The position numbers and the translations under genes were made by a program. Below the pieces are notes generated by a model. It saw only the letters and a program-made list of their open reading frames with translations. It was not told the DNA's origin and did no database searches. From positions 18,807-82,806 of the forward strand of contig JAXDFZ010000020.1 of NCBI GenBank assembly GCA_034665305.1: a stretch of 64,000 nt of DNA, in the 5' to 3' direction. Below are positions 8,796 through 18,576 of this stretch, in pieces; within the stretch, counting starts at the first letter, position 1; each line of letters starts with the position of its first letter. This DNA is from DASXRU01 sp034665305 (GTDB taxonomy: Bacteria > Acidobacteriota > Blastocatellia > Pyrinomonadales > Pyrinomonadaceae).

Positions 8796-11024
8796 ATGAC
8801 CGGAAAATCACTACTGGCGGTAACGCTTCTGGTCCCACTCTCGGTCTCCTCCCTGGCGCAGCAGCCCAATACTTCACCGCCGCCAAAAACACAACCCGCA
8901 AGTCAAACTCAACCGGCGCCGCAGAGACAAGAGCCGGACGATGAGGTGGTCCGCATTAGCACCAACCTGGTCCAGGTGGATGCGGTTGTGACCGACAGGA
9001 ACGGAAAACAAGTTACCGATCTCACGGCCGATGAGCTACAGATTCTGGAAGACGGGAAGCCGCAAAAGATCAGCAACTTTTCTTTCGTAAACTCAGGATC
9101 AAAAACGCCTGCTACTGTTCCCGGAAAGTCTGCCATCGCGGACAAGAACGCTCTGTCCCTGCCACCCACGCGGCTGCGGCCGGAACAGGTGCGCCGCACC
9201 ATAGCCCTGGTGGTGGACGATTTGGGTCTGTCGTTCAACAGTACCTACTATGTCCGGCGCGCCGTGAAGAAATTTATTGACGAGCAGATGCAGGAAGGCG
9301 ATCTGGTGGCGATCATTCGCACCGGCGCCGGTATCGGCGCGTTGCAACAATTTACGTCCGACAAGCGCATGCTGTACGCCGCGATGGAACGGATCAAATG
9401 GAACCCGCTGGGCCGCGGCGGCATCGGCGCTTTTGCTCCGCTTACCGGCGCCCAAACCAACGTGACCATGGCGACTGACGATGGTGAACCACCTTCCGAC
9501 GCCGCCGCGGAATTGGACCGGCTGCGTGAAGAAACGTTTACCGTGGGAACGTTGGGCGCGCTGAATTATGTGGTCACGGGGTTGCGCGAGTTGCCGGGAC
9601 GAAAATCAGTGTTGCTGGTTTCCGACGGTATTCAAATGTTCGATTCGCTAAGCCGGGCGACGAATTTTCGCACGCAGCAGGCCCTTACCAGTTTGATAGA
9701 TCTCGCCAACCGCGCTTCCGTCGTTATCTACACGCTGGACGCCCGCGGGTTGCAGACCACCGGCCTGACCGCGGAAGACAATACGACCGGGATGTCAGAT
9801 GAGGCGATGAGAAACGCTTCAACGCAACGGGCCAGTATGATCTTTGAGTCGCAAAGCGGCCTGATGCATCTAGCGGAGCAAACCGGCGGTATTGCGTTCA
9901 GGAACTCGAACGATCTCAGCGGCGGTATCAAGCGAGTACTGGAAGATCAGACAAGCTATTACCTCATTGGCTACCGGCCTGACGAATCGACCTTCGATCA
10001 AAAAACCGGGCGGCGCACGTTTCACAAACTGAATCTTAAAGTAACGCGTCCCGGTAGATTCCTGGTGCGCATGCGAAAAGGCTTTTTTGGAATTACTGAT
10101 GATGAAGCTAAGCCGCAGGTAGTCGCGACACCGCAACAACAAATTCTCCGCGCGTTAACTTCGCCGTTCGGTGCCGAGGGCGTGCACCTTCGTGTGACCT
10201 CGTTATTTGGCCATGACGCGAAACTTGGCTCCTTCATGCGCTCTCTGCTGCATGTGGATGCGGGAGATCTGACCTTTACCGATCAACCCGGCGGTTTCCA
10301 CCAGGCCGAATTCGACGTGATGGCCGTCACGTTTGGGGACAACGGGTCCGTCGTTAACCAGGTTAGTAAGACCTATTCCGTGCGCCTGCCCGACAAATCG
10401 TATCGGCGGATGTTGAACGAAGGCTTTGTTTACTTTGTGACTGTTTTCGTTAAGAAGCCTGGCGCTTATCAACTGCGCGCCGCGCTGCGCGATCACGGAT
10501 CAGAACGTGTGGGTTCAGCGAGCCAGTTTGTAGAAGTTCCGGATCTGAAAAAGAATCGCCTAACGATTTCGGGAATAATCGTTACCAGTTCGGAAACCGG
10601 GTCGGAAAACAAAGCAAACGGCAAGTCCGACGCGAAGAGTCTGGCCGTGCAAAGCGCCGCTGAGCAGCAGGAAGATCGAGCCAATCCAAGTAACAGCGCG
10701 GCGGTCAGACGCTTTCGTGGTGGTGGGATTTTGGAGTACGGCTTTGTTATCTACAACGCTAAAGCTGATAAGGGCCTGCCGCCGCGTTTGACCACACAGG
10801 TGCGTATTTTTCGCGATGGCCAACCGGTCTTTTCAGGAAATGAAAATCCTTATGCCCCTGAAGGGCAGGGCGATCTTAAGCGACTCGTGCACGGCGGAGC
10901 GATCCAACTTGGTGCGAAGATGACGCCGGGCGAATATGTGCTGCAAGTGATCGTGAACGATACGCAGGCGAAGGATAAGCACCGCACCGCTACCCAGTGG
11001 ATCGATTTTGAAATCGTCAAGTGA
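8796..11024 (+). CDS. VWFA-related acidobacterial secreted protein, copy 2
   Basis: This second paralogue (742 residues) has the same plan as copy 1: signal peptide (MTGKSLLAVTLLVPLSVSSLAQ), Pro/Gln-rich linker, DDEVVRISTNLVQVDAVVTD block, VWA-like domain, and C-terminal domain ending TQWIDFEIVK. The metal-site segment reads DDLGLS (first Ser of D-x-S-x-S replaced by Gly), so it differs from copy 1 at this site. The start at 8796 has a strong GAGGAGG ribosome site. The 100-base gap from copy 1 has no obvious terminator, so the pair may be co-transcribed. The region just before the final domain (about 600-650) is divergent and polar, and is the most variable part between copies. Confidence 0.88.
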   Translation: MTGKSLLAVTLLVPLSVSSLAQQPNTSPPPKTQPASQTQPAPQRQEPDDEVVRISTNLVQVDAVVTDRNGKQVTDLTADELQILEDGKPQKISNFSFVNSGSKTPATVPGKSAIADKNALSLPPTRLRPEQVRRTIALVVDDLGLSFNSTYYVRRAVKKFIDEQMQEGDLVAIIRTGAGIGALQQFTSDKRMLYAAMERIKWNPLGRGGIGAFAPLTGAQTNVTMATDDGEPPSDAAAELDRLREETFTVGTLGALNYVVTGLRELPGRKSVLLVSDGIQMFDSLSRATNFRTQQALTSLIDLANRASVVIYTLDARGLQTTGLTAEDNTTGMSDEAMRNASTQRASMIFESQSGLMHLAEQTGGIAFRNSNDLSGGIKRVLEDQTSYYLIGYRPDESTFDQKTGRRTFHKLNLKVTRPGRFLVRMRKGFFGITDDEAKPQVVATPQQQILRALTSPFGAEGVHLRVTSLFGHDAKLGSFMRSLLHVDAGDLTFTDQPGGFHQAEFDVMAVTFGDNGSVVNQVSKTYSVRLPDKSYRRMLNEGFVYFVTVFVKKPGAYQLRAALRDHGSERVGSASQFVEVPDLKKNRLTISGIIVTSSETGSENKANGKSDAKSLAVQSAAEQQEDRANPSNSAAVRRFRGGGILEYGFVIYNAKADKGLPPRLTTQVRIFRDGQPVFSGNENPYAPEGQGDLKRLVHGGAIQLGAKMTPGEYVLQVIVNDTQAKDKHRTATQWIDFEIVK

Positions 11025-11085
11025 GGCTTAGTCACTGATCGAGCAGTGCGATTGAACTCTAAGCTGCAATTATCCACTCAAGCGG

Positions 11086-11136
<51 letters not shown>

Positions 11137-11139
11137 CCA

Positions 11140-13359
11140 ATGAAGTATCCGATTTGCATCTTTCTGCTGATCGCTTCGTTGCCGCTCGTTACTGCGTTGG
11201 GCCAACAGCCTACGACGCGACCGACATCACCGACACGCGAACCAACCACTCAAAAACCCGAGCCGGCTGAACCTCCGGGCCAGGAGGATGAGGTGGTCCG
11301 CATTACCACTAATCTGGTGCAGGTGGATGCGGTAGTCACCGACAAGAACGGCAAATTAGTAGCCGACCTGAAACCGGAAGAGCTGCAAATCTCCGAAGAT
11401 GGAAAGCCGCAGGCGATTACAAACTTTTCGTTTTACCTGGCCCCGGCGATTCCGTCCCCGTCGGCGGTTCGAACGCGCGATGCGGATCCCGGCAATGTGC
11501 CGGTGCCTACTAATCGGCTAAGGCCGGATCAAGTGCGGCGCACGATTGCGCTCGTCGTCGACGATCTGGGTCTATCTTTTGAAAGCACTTACAAGGTCCG
11601 GCGCGCTCTCAAGAAGTTCGTCGACGAACAAATGCAGCCCGGCGATCTGGTGGCCATTATTCGCACGGCGGGTGGCATGGGAGCGTTGCAGCAATTCACT
11701 TCAGATAAGCGGCAACTCGCTGCCGCTATCGAACGCGTTAAGTGGTATCCCAGCGGGCGGGTTGCAGCTTTTGGAATTCAACCGGCCGGTAACCAGGCGC
11801 CTCCCAAATCGGATCCCATCGGCGAATTTCATGAAGACCTGGATCAGTTTCGCGATGACGTATTGTCGGTGGGCACGCTGGGCGCTGTGCAGTACGTAGT
11901 GAAAGGACTGAAAGAGCTGCCGGGGCGAAAGTCGATCCTACTGATCTCTGATGGCATCAGTCTCTTCAGTCCCTCGAGTACGAATCGTGACAACGCGCGT
12001 TCCGAACCACCCAGATCCAATAATCGCGTTATGGATGCCCTCCACGGTTTGGTCGAACAGGCGAACCGGGCATCGGTGGTTATCTACACGATGCACGCGA
12101 GCGGTCTGGAATGTCTGTGCGTGCCGAATCTTCAAACTTCTTCCGACGGAGATATTCGGGACCAGGCAGGCGATGAGCGCACGGCATTCTTTGAATCCCA
12201 GAACGGATTGAATTACCTGGCGCAAGAAACCGGCGGCATTGCGATCCGCAATAACAACGATCTAAGCAATGGCGTCAAACGTATTTTGGAAGATCAGCGG
12301 GGCTACTACCTGATTGGTTACCGGCCCGATGAAGCTACCTTCGACACGCGCGGCCGCCGTCAGTTTCACCATCTGAGTCTAAAGGTTTTGCGCCCGGGGA
12401 AATTCAATGTGCGAATGCGCAATGGCTTTACCGGCGTGCCGGATTCGGAAGCGCATACGGCGGCCCAAACCCCGGCCCAACAACTGGTGGGGGCGCTATC
12501 ATCGCCTTTCGGATCGGCTGGTGTGCGGCTGCGCCTGACTACACTCTTTGCCAACGACGCAAAACGCGGAACCATCATGCGCTCGCTGCTTCACATCAAC
12601 GCGGCTGATCTGACTTTTACTGATGAGCCTGATGGGTGGCATAGGGCAACCTTCGACATCCTGGCGGTCACCTTCGGCGACAATGGCGTGGTGGTGGATC
12701 AACTGAGTCACAAACACGAAATGCGTGTGCGCGGCGCGGAATATGAACGCGTCCTCAACCGCGGGTTTGTCTACTTCGTTACCGTGCCGGTGAAGAAGCC
12801 GGGAGCTTATCAACTGCGCACTGCGTTGCGCGATCAAGATTCGTCCCGTGTCGGCTCCGTCAGTCAATTCATTGAAGTGCCGGACCTCAAGAAGAATCGC
12901 TTGAGCGTTTCCGGTATTTTGCTCACCAGGATCGATCCTTCTGAGTTTAAGAATCAAAGCGTGGGGAATGCCGGCGTGGCCGGCGCGACTGAAGGACAGC
13001 AAATACCCGAAACCGATCCTACCTCCAGCGCAGCATTGCGAGAGTTCCGCCCCGGACAAACGTTGAGTTATGGGTTTTTCGTCTACAACGCCCGGATGGA
13101 TAAGGCGACGCTGCGGCCCGAGCTGTTCACGCAAATCAAGCTCTTCCGCGACGGCGTCTTAACATACACCGGTCGGGAAACGCCGTTTGATATGACGGAC
13201 CAGGCTGACATGAAACGACTAACAGGCGGAGGCGTGGTACAACTGGGGACCGCGATGGTACCCGGTGAATACGTTCTGCAAGTGAACGTCATTGACCGCC
13301 TGGCTAGTAGTAAATACAACGTGGCCACGCAATGGATCGATTTTGAAATCATTAAATAG
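11140..13359 (+). CDS. VWFA-related acidobacterial secreted protein, copy 3
   Basis: This third paralogue (739 residues) has a signal peptide (MKYPICIFLLIASLPLVTALG), Pro/Thr-rich linker, the EDEVVRITTNLVQVDAVVTD block, VWA-like domain with DDLGLSFES at the metal site, and the common C-terminal domain ending TQWIDFEIIK. It differs from the others by an inserted segment with two Cys (GLECLCVPNL) at about residues 325-335. The start codon directly follows a heptamer array and lacks a ribosome site, unlike copies 1 and 2, so it may be expressed differently. The TAG stop at 13357-13359 is followed at once by another heptamer array. Confidence 0.87.
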   Translation: MKYPICIFLLIASLPLVTALGQQPTTRPTSPTREPTTQKPEPAEPPGQEDEVVRITTNLVQVDAVVTDKNGKLVADLKPEELQISEDGKPQAITNFSFYLAPAIPSPSAVRTRDADPGNVPVPTNRLRPDQVRRTIALVVDDLGLSFESTYKVRRALKKFVDEQMQPGDLVAIIRTAGGMGALQQFTSDKRQLAAAIERVKWYPSGRVAAFGIQPAGNQAPPKSDPIGEFHEDLDQFRDDVLSVGTLGAVQYVVKGLKELPGRKSILLISDGISLFSPSSTNRDNARSEPPRSNNRVMDALHGLVEQANRASVVIYTMHASGLECLCVPNLQTSSDGDIRDQAGDERTAFFESQNGLNYLAQETGGIAIRNNNDLSNGVKRILEDQRGYYLIGYRPDEATFDTRGRRQFHHLSLKVLRPGKFNVRMRNGFTGVPDSEAHTAAQTPAQQLVGALSSPFGSAGVRLRLTTLFANDAKRGTIMRSLLHINAADLTFTDEPDGWHRATFDILAVTFGDNGVVVDQLSHKHEMRVRGAEYERVLNRGFVYFVTVPVKKPGAYQLRTALRDQDSSRVGSVSQFIEVPDLKKNRLSVSGILLTRIDPSEFKNQSVGNAGVAGATEGQQIPETDPTSSAALREFRPGQTLSYGFFVYNARMDKATLRPELFTQIKLFRDGVLTYTGRETPFDMTDQADMKRLTGGGVVQLGTAMVPGEYVLQVNVIDRLASSKYNVATQWIDFEIIK

Positions 13360-13386
13360 TGCCAGGTGTCAGGTGTCGGGGCCAAG
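13360..13386. repeat. Heptamer array (CAGGTGT), left arm
   Basis: Units of CAGGTGT begin directly after the stop codon of the preceding VWFA gene. They are complementary to the array at 13811-13848, so the two arms bracket the four-helix-bundle gene as an inverted repeat. Confidence 0.8.
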
Positions 13387-13440
13387 TTTCAAACTTCCCA
13401 GTTCTGCCAATTATGTATCTCACACTCAAAGGAGATGATA

Positions 13441-13797
13441 ATGAAGAGCTTTCGGGAACTACGTGTCTGGCAATCAGCAATGGATTTGGTCGAGAAAGTT
13501 TATAAGCACACTCAAAGATTTCCAAGAGAGGAGTTGTACGGACTGACCAGTCAGATTCGTCGAGCAGTGGTATCAATTCCTTCCAACATAGCAGAGGGTC
13601 ATACAAGGGAACACCTTAAAGAATATCTGCACCATCTTTCCATGGCCCAGGCGTCGCTCGCTGAAGTTGAAACCCAGTTTGAGATCGCTACAAGACTGAA
13701 CTACGCATCGCTAGACGAACTGAAGCAAATTCTGGTTTACACAAGTTCTCTAGGACGCCAGCTCTATGCTTTGCGCAATTCCCTGGCGCGCAAGTAG
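13441..13797 (+). CDS. Four-helix-bundle protein, 23S rRNA IVP family
   Basis: This 118-residue protein matches the S23/IVP-type four-helix-bundle family: SFRELRVWQSAMDLVEKVY at the N-terminus, then LTSQIRRAVVSIPSNIAEG, the family signature, and an acidic third helix. Such genes are known from intervening sequences in 23S rRNA and as scattered multi-copy genes; relatives (Avd) act as accessory proteins in diversity-generating retroelements, but no reverse transcriptase is visible here. The start at 13441 has AAGGAG eight bases upstream; a longer frame from 13366 would translate the repeat. Complementary heptamer arrays flank the gene on both sides, and it uses less GC-rich codons than its neighbours, suggesting insertion as a unit between the VWFA cluster and selB. 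Confidence 0.88.
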   Translation: MKSFRELRVWQSAMDLVEKVYKHTQRFPREELYGLTSQIRRAVVSIPSNIAEGHTREHLKEYLHHLSMAQASLAEVETQFEIATRLNYASLDELKQILVYTSSLGRQLYALRNSLARK

Positions 13798-13810
13798 ACC
13801 GGACACTAAA

Positions 13811-13848
13811 TACCTGGCACCCGACACCTGATGCCCGACACCCGCGCC
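13811..13848. repeat. Heptamer array (CCGACAC), right arm
   Basis: Units CTGGCAC, CCGACAC and CTGATGC are complementary to the left arm at 13360-13386. The array ends exactly at the chosen selB start codon. An in-frame ATG at 13831 inside the array would add six repeat-encoded residues to SelB. Confidence 0.8.
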
Positions 13849-15759
13849 ATGCGCTCAATCATCATCGGTACTGCCGGCCACATCGATCATGGAAAGACGG
13901 CTTTGGTCCGCGCTTTGACTGGCATTGATGCCGACCGCCTTCCTGAGGAGAAACGCCGGGGTATCACCATAGATCTTGGTTTTGCCGATCTGGATCTGGG
14001 TGATGTGCGGGCCGGCTTCGTCGACGTTCCAGGGCACGAGCGCTTTGTGAAAAATATGCTGGCGGGCGCGCATGGCATCGATCTCGTGGCGCTGGTCATA
14101 GCCGCTGACGAGGGCGTAATGCCGCAAACCCGCGAGCACTTTGATATCTGCCGCTTGCTCGGGGTGAAACAGGGCCTGGTAGTCATCACCAAGAAAGATA
14201 TGGTCGACGATGAGTTGCTATCGCTGGTGATCAACGAGGCCGGCGAATTGGTCAACGAGTCATTCCTGAAAGACGCGCCCATCGTCGCTGTCAGTGCGCG
14301 GACCGGCGAAGGCATTAACGACCTGAAACAACTGCTGCGGGAAATGGCCGTCAACATTCCGCCGCGGCCGCCGGGATTTATTACGCGCTTGCCGATCGAT
14401 CGCGCCTTCACGATGAAGGGCTTTGGCGCCGTCGTCACCGGGACGCTGATCGCCGGAGAGATTACGGAAGGCAGCGAGCTGGAGTTGTTGCCTGCTGCCG
14501 CGCGTGTTCGCGTGCGCGGCCTGCAAGTACACGGTGCAGCAGTGAACCAGGCACTCGCCGGGCAGCGCACCGCGGTGAACCTTGGCGGCGTCGACGCCGC
14601 AGCCATTGAACGCGGCATGATGCTGGCCGCCGCGGGCTGTTTGCAAACAACTCAGATCATCGACGCCCGGCTGGAACTATTAAAGACTGCACCCCGCGCA
14701 CTGCGATCGCGCGCGCGCGTCCGTGTCCATCTGGGTGCGGCCGAGTTGCTCGCACGCGTGCGAATCCTGGAACCAGGTGGCGAGATTCCGCCGGGCGCGA
14801 GCGGCATGGCGCAACTTCGTTTCGAACTGCCGGTGGTCGCGGTGCACGGCGATCGATTTGTGGTGCGTTCTTATTCGCCCTCGCAAACGATCGCCGGAGG
14901 TGAGGTCCTCGATCCCTTCGCAAACAAACATCGCGGTCGCGATTTGGCGGACGCAGTTTTGCGTCTGGAGTCCTTAATCCAATCCCGGCGCAGCAAGGTC
15001 GCCGTCTTCATCGAATTGGCGGGAATCGCAGGCCTGACAAAACGCGACCTGGCGGCCCGGACTGGCTGGGTCGACGACGTGGTTGAGGCGGCAGTCAAAG
15101 AGGCCCAGGCAGGCGGCGCCATCGTGGAGGCAGACGGAATCTTCCTGACTCAGGCAGCGTTTGCCAGCCTGAAAGATTTGGTGCGAACTGCGCTCGACGA
15201 GCATCATCGCCGTGAGCCCTTGGCTCGAGGTTTATCGCGCGAGACTTTGCGCGAGCGTCACTTTGCGCATGCGGCGCCGGAACTGTTTCGCGCCGTGATT
15301 GCTGACCTGGAGCAGACTGGCGACGTGTTTGCTGAGAAAGATACGATTCGCGCGCGGACGCATAGCCGCGAGCTCTCGCCCGCGGATGCGCAGCTTCGCG
15401 ATCGACTCGAACAGATTTATGAAACGGCGGGATTGGAAGCGCCGACCCTCGATCAAGCCCTCGCGGATTCCGGGACTGCGCCGGGCGCGCGGGCCCACGC
15501 GAGAAAAGTTTTGCAGTTACTTATCGATGCCGGCCTGCTGGTCCAGGTGCAACCGCAACTGTTTTTTCACCGGCCGGCCGTGGACAAATTAATCGCCCGG
15601 TTGCGCGCCTACGCCGAGCAGCATCCTGAACGGGCCATCGACGTGGCCGCGTTCAAAGAACTCGCCGGGGTTTCCCGCAAGTATGCAATTCCCCTGCTGG
15701 AGTTCATGGATCGCGAACATGTAACCCGGCGGGCGGGTGATCGTCGCGTAATTCTGTGA
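13849..15759 (+). CDS. selB: Selenocysteine-specific elongation factor SelB
   Basis: SelB (636 residues) delivers selenocysteinyl-tRNA to the ribosome at UGA codons marked by a SECIS element. The GTPase domain has the SelB-type P-loop GHIDHGKT at residues 10-17, RGITIDLGF (switch I), DVPGH (G3) and TKKD (G4). Beta-barrel domains follow, and from about residue 385 the C-terminal winged-helix repeats that bind SECIS RNA (LTKRDLAARTGW..., and the final VAAFKELAGVSRKYAIPLLEFMD). Start 13849 begins directly on the family N-terminus MRSIIIGTAGH. No selA, selD or selC is in the window. The upstream DNA is repeat, so the original promoter and ribosome site may have been displaced. Confidence 0.93.
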   Translation: MRSIIIGTAGHIDHGKTALVRALTGIDADRLPEEKRRGITIDLGFADLDLGDVRAGFVDVPGHERFVKNMLAGAHGIDLVALVIAADEGVMPQTREHFDICRLLGVKQGLVVITKKDMVDDELLSLVINEAGELVNESFLKDAPIVAVSARTGEGINDLKQLLREMAVNIPPRPPGFITRLPIDRAFTMKGFGAVVTGTLIAGEITEGSELELLPAAARVRVRGLQVHGAAVNQALAGQRTAVNLGGVDAAAIERGMMLAAAGCLQTTQIIDARLELLKTAPRALRSRARVRVHLGAAELLARVRILEPGGEIPPGASGMAQLRFELPVVAVHGDRFVVRSYSPSQTIAGGEVLDPFANKHRGRDLADAVLRLESLIQSRRSKVAVFIELAGIAGLTKRDLAARTGWVDDVVEAAVKEAQAGGAIVEADGIFLTQAAFASLKDLVRTALDEHHRREPLARGLSRETLRERHFAHAAPELFRAVIADLEQTGDVFAEKDTIRARTHSRELSPADAQLRDRLEQIYETAGLEAPTLDQALADSGTAPGARAHARKVLQLLIDAGLLVQVQPQLFFHRPAVDKLIARLRAYAEQHPERAIDVAAFKELAGVSRKYAIPLLEFMDREHVTRRAGDRRVIL

Positions 15760-15898
15760 CGCGGGAGGTTGGCGTCGCAGCGCCGGTCTGCTCCGGTTTT
15801 GCCTTGCCATATCTATGTGCTGGCGTTAACATGCAGCCCAATTGATGGGCCCGGCTTTATCGCAACCTTCATAACAACTCGTTGGCCGGAGGTTCAAT

Positions 15899-16105
15899 AT
15901 GAAAGACGTGCTGGCTATAGTCGTGGGCTTAGGCGCGCTGGGATATGGGATTTACAGGTTTTACCTCTTCGTGAACAGCGGTGACACGGGAGGGACCCAC
16001 AACATGTGGTGGGCGATTGGCTGCGGAGTGGTGTTCTTTATTTGTGCGCTGGTCTACTTCCTGGGCCACGTAAATAAAGAAGAAGAAATCCACATCACTC
16101 AATAG
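15899..16105 (+). CDS. Small two-helix membrane protein
   Basis: I do not recognise this 68-residue protein. It has two predicted membrane helices (about residues 4-25 and 38-58) joined by a short Gly-rich loop containing THNMWW, and a charged C-terminal tail (HVNKEEEIHITQ). A strong GGAGG ribosome site lies six bases before the ATG, which supports real translation. It lies between selB and another small membrane protein on the same strand, but a strong hairpin separates it from the latter. Confidence 0.7.
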   Translation: MKDVLAIVVGLGALGYGIYRFYLFVNSGDTGGTHNMWWAIGCGVVFFICALVYFLGHVNKEEEIHITQ

Positions 16106-16207
16106 CGAGATCGGCCCGTGCTTTTCAATAACGTGAGACCCTGGTAATCCTGGCGACGTGTACGTCGTCATGCCTGCTGTTGGGTTACAACCGGATCTCG
16201 GTATGGA

Positions 16208-16249
16208 CGCCGTTTGCGCTGCTACCTTAAGCTTGGGGCGCAAACGGCG
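16208..16249. terminator. Strong hairpin, possible terminator
   Basis: A perfect 12-bp stem (CGCCGTTTGCGC at 16208-16219 with its complement at 16238-16249) closes an 18-base loop about 100 bases after the small membrane protein gene. The downstream T content (TTAGTTTG) is weak, so termination efficiency is uncertain. Confidence 0.55.
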
Positions 16250-16294
16250 CTTAGTTTGTCAACGTAGTCGTAATTTGTTTAGAGGAGTCAACTG

Positions 16295-16645
16295 ATGCCC
16301 TTTCCGCTTTTTTTGATGCTGCAGGAAACCGAGACCACGTTTCAAGAGCCGTCGTATTTTTTCCCCGTCGTCATTTCACTGTTGGTAATCGGAGCTCTTG
16401 GCTGGCTGGTGGCCACGGTCCTGGGATTTGCCCGGGCCCGCGCTTTCGGAGCTTCGGCCCGATGGTTTTCCTTTGTCTCTCTTTGTCTTTTGCTGTTCCA
16501 CTTGCAGTTCCTGGGACTGGCTTTTGGCCTGATTCTAAAAGACATGAAAATGGCATTTGCGATTCTTACTTTCTTCAATGGATTCGTGGTGCTCGGAGCT
16601 TTCTGCGCCATCATGGGGTTTGTTCGCCTGACCAGTCCGCGTTAA
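16295..16645 (+). CDS. Three-helix membrane protein, unknown
   Basis: This 116-residue protein has three predicted membrane helices (about 22-45, 57-78 and 84-108) and a short exposed N-terminus rich in Glu and Thr. No family was recognised. AGAGGAG lies eight bases before the ATG. The GH5-like gene starts 46 bases after its stop on the same strand, so the two could be co-transcribed. Confidence 0.7.
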   Translation: MPFPLFLMLQETETTFQEPSYFFPVVISLLVIGALGWLVATVLGFARARAFGASARWFSFVSLCLLLFHLQFLGLAFGLILKDMKMAFAILTFFNGFVVLGAFCAIMGFVRLTSPR

Positions 16646-16691
16646 ATAATCACCGAGATTTAGCCGCCGGGGCCTGCTGAGAATTTGGCTG

Positions 16692-18482
16692 ATGGGAAAG
16701 AGACTAATACTCGTTGCCGCGCTCGTAATTGTCGTGAGCGCGGCAATTCTTTTTTTGAGTGGCGGCCTGCCGGGGAGGAATTCGACGCGCGGTCCGGCGG
16801 GCTTCGTCCAGGCCGATGGCATCCGCCTGGTAGTCGATGGAAAACCGTTTCGCTTTGTGGGAGCGAACCTCGACCTCATGTTTCAGAAAGAAACCCGCGC
16901 GCACATGCCGAACATGATGCGCTTTGCGGCCGACCAGGGAATGACCGTGGTGCGCGTGTGGGCCACGGGCGAAGGCGGATTAGCCGACGTGCAACCGGCG
17001 AACAACTGGAAACGCGATCGCTGGTTCCGTCTGAAACCGGAGGAGTGGAACGAGGAAGAGTTTGTCTTTCTGGATCAGATCGTCGCCGAAGCCGCGCGCA
17101 ACGGTTTACGCGTGCAACTGTGCCTCGCCAACTGGTGGCGCGACACCGGCGGCGTGACCCAATACATGCGTTGGGCCGGAATCAATGGTGCGGATGACGA
17201 CAAATATCCTTTTGGGATTAACAACGAAAAAGCAATGTTGTTCTACACGAACGAAACGGCGCGCCGGCTTTATCGAGCACACGTCGAAAAGATCGTGGCC
17301 CGGCGGAACACGGTCAACGGCAAGCTCTATCGCGAGGATCCGGCCATCTTCGGTTATGAGTTGATCAACGAAGCGCAGGCGATTACCGGCCGCTGGTCAG
17401 AGCGCCGGGCGTGGATCGCGGAGATGAGTGCGTACTTGAAATCACTCGATCCGCAGCACATCGTGGCGCCCGGCGATTGGGGTTATCGCTCGGCCGCGGA
17501 GCGTCGCGAGTGGCTGCTGGATCACCAGTTGGCTACGATCGATTATTGCGACGTGCACAACTACCCTCGCGACGACAAGGACGTTTATGTGGATTCGACT
17601 GAAGCGCTGAACCACTTTGTAGAAGATCGCGCGGCAGCATCGTTCTTTGTAGGAAAGCCGCTCGTGCTGGGAGAGTTCGGCATGCAGCCGGAAGGCTACG
17701 GCGGGATTACGCGCGAGGCCTGGTTTCGAGCCTACTTTGACAGCGCGATTGAGAACGGCGCGGCCGGCGCAATGTTTTGGATCCTCACCTCGGCGCCGCA
17801 GCGAGGTTATAGCGTGACCTACAACGCACCTCAGGATGCGGCCGTTTTAGCTGAAGTGAATCGTGCCGGGCAAACTTTCGCAGCGCAGCAGAATGCCAAA
17901 CCCCCGAAACAAGTGCTCGCAGCGGGCCAGCACCTCGTTCCGCACCAATTTGTTTTTACGCGTTCGCCCACGGAATCCGGTCTGCGGCCACAGCAGATAA
18001 ATCGCGACGACGGCTCGCTGCTTTACCGTTTCCAACCAGAGATGGCGGTCGCCGGCCGTTTCGAAAAACTGGGCGAGGGCCCAGGTTTCGTCTGGGGATC
18101 GGGCGTCGGGTTGTTTGATTATGTCGTTCCGGAGCGCGCCGACCGGCGCCGCGTGGGCCATTTGATCGTGCGCGCGCACTTGCAACCCGTATTGCCGGTT
18201 GATGCGGCAACCAGTTTTGTGAAGACGCGAGTTACCCTGTTTGTGAACGGAACTGATTGCGGCTCGCGATTGATTCCGGTTGAGGATCCGAAGCAGCCTT
18301 TGATTCAGGAGTGGCTGGTTGATGAGTTTACGATTCGACTGCGCGCCGCTCGCGGGCTGCCGCTGTCCATCCGTTTTGCCGTTACCGTAGATTCAGATTG
18401 GCTCTATGGCATCAACATTGCCAACTGGCCTGAAGGCTACGACGCGCATGATGCGACGCCCATGGAGGTCGAGGTTCGGTAA
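16692..18482 (+). CDS. GH5-like secreted glycoside hydrolase
   Basis: This 596-residue protein starts with a signal anchor (about 5-24) followed by a glycoside hydrolase clan-A TIM barrel (about 40-400). The acid/base Glu is E227 in YELINEAQ and the nucleophile Glu is E328 in VLGEFGMQPEG; VRVWATGEGG and DVHNYPRD also fit GH5 mannanase/cellulase-like enzymes. The last 180 residues form a beta-rich accessory region without obvious similarity. The likely role is hydrolysis of a beta-linked polysaccharide such as mannan outside the cytoplasm; the substrate cannot be read from the sequence. The start at 16692 is the first codon of the signal anchor but has only a weak ribosome site. Confidence 0.82.
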   Translation: MGKRLILVAALVIVVSAAILFLSGGLPGRNSTRGPAGFVQADGIRLVVDGKPFRFVGANLDLMFQKETRAHMPNMMRFAADQGMTVVRVWATGEGGLADVQPANNWKRDRWFRLKPEEWNEEEFVFLDQIVAEAARNGLRVQLCLANWWRDTGGVTQYMRWAGINGADDDKYPFGINNEKAMLFYTNETARRLYRAHVEKIVARRNTVNGKLYREDPAIFGYELINEAQAITGRWSERRAWIAEMSAYLKSLDPQHIVAPGDWGYRSAAERREWLLDHQLATIDYCDVHNYPRDDKDVYVDSTEALNHFVEDRAAASFFVGKPLVLGEFGMQPEGYGGITREAWFRAYFDSAIENGAAGAMFWILTSAPQRGYSVTYNAPQDAAVLAEVNRAGQTFAAQQNAKPPKQVLAAGQHLVPHQFVFTRSPTESGLRPQQINRDDGSLLYRFQPEMAVAGRFEKLGEGPGFVWGSGVGLFDYVVPERADRRRVGHLIVRAHLQPVLPVDAATSFVKTRVTLFVNGTDCGSRLIPVEDPKQPLIQEWLVDEFTIRLRAARGLPLSIRFAVTVDSDWLYGINIANWPEGYDAHDATPMEVEVR

Positions 18483-18576
18483 TCGCATCCGGAACGTCAC
18501 GGTTTTTGCCCGGTTCGCGGCGCGGCTTGCGTGAGCTTCCCACTCATTTAATGATTTCTCCGTATAGTTAAAGGGG

